Source: Coriobacteriaceae bacterium (GTDB taxonomy: Bacteria > Actinomycetota > Coriobacteriia > Coriobacteriales > Coriobacteriaceae). From it: a DNA stretch of 22,999 nucleotides. The stretch covers positions 1 through 22,999 of the forward strand of contig CABJEP010000012.1 in the NCBI GenBank assembly GCA_902364645.1. Reading direction: 5' to 3'. This document shows, one piece after another, positions 22,971-22,999 of this stretch. Position 1 is the stretch's first letter, and each line of letters starts with the position of its first letter. The position numbers were made by a program, and so were the translations under genes. The notes beneath the pieces are model-generated. The model was not told the DNA's origin, did not search any database, and was given only the letters and a program-made list of their open reading frames with translations.

Positions 22971-22999
22971 CGCGATAAAAAAGCGGGCGAGCCAGTCCC
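22971..22999 (+). other. Start of a possible terminator cut by the window end
   Basis: The bases after the adhesin stop contain an A-run followed by GCGGGCGAGCC. The right arm of any hairpin would lie outside the window, so it cannot be judged. Confidence 0.2.

Overview
The window looks like chromosomal DNA of a high-GC Gram-positive gut anaerobe, most likely class Coriobacteriia and close to Collinsella. This is inferred from gene content and base composition: core genes are roughly 55-65% GC, there is an LPxTG adhesin with a thioester domain and SpaA repeats, a Tat lipoprotein, and minus-strand tRNAs with A/T-flanked terminators. No sequence search was possible.

Layout. Positions 1-1440 are AT-richer accessory DNA with a TraX-family membrane protein and possible gene debris, ending next to tRNA-Lys(TTT). 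Positions 1725-12827 are a chromosomal backbone, all on the minus strand: an M29 aminopeptidase; purC coupled to a small membrane protein; an OmpR/histidine-kinase pair; a TSCPD protein coupled to a Tat lipoprotein; a solute-binding protein coupled to a membrane GGDEF protein; and purB. From about 12930 to 19167 the coding strand flips to plus. This segment holds an AlbA_2/GHKL protein, a small ribbon-helix-helix-like protein, a nuclease-methyltransferase fusion and a specificity subunit. tRNA-Gly(CCC) follows, and the window ends with a 1143-residue LPATG-anchored adhesin on the plus strand.

Main discovery. The plus-strand defence segment is bounded by a 14-base direct repeat. One copy is the 3' end of tRNA-Gly (19167-19180) and the other lies just upstream of purB (12930-12943), in the orientation expected for integration at a tRNA 3' end. 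The segment is therefore read as a compact ~6.2-kb defence island with no visible integrase. Its restriction-modification core has no separate HsdR. Instead the methyltransferase carries an HsdR-like nuclease motif set (D68, E88-x-K90, Q105xxxY109), which resembles BcgI-type two-subunit systems. Two regulatory regions stand out inside the island: overlapping palindromes in the core promoter of the RM operon, and five TAATGTAATT-type boxes upstream of the AlbA_2 gene.

A second, older-looking tRNA-linked duplication (19 bases) lies beside tRNA-Lys at 1446-1464, so the window contains two tRNA-anchored insertion scars.
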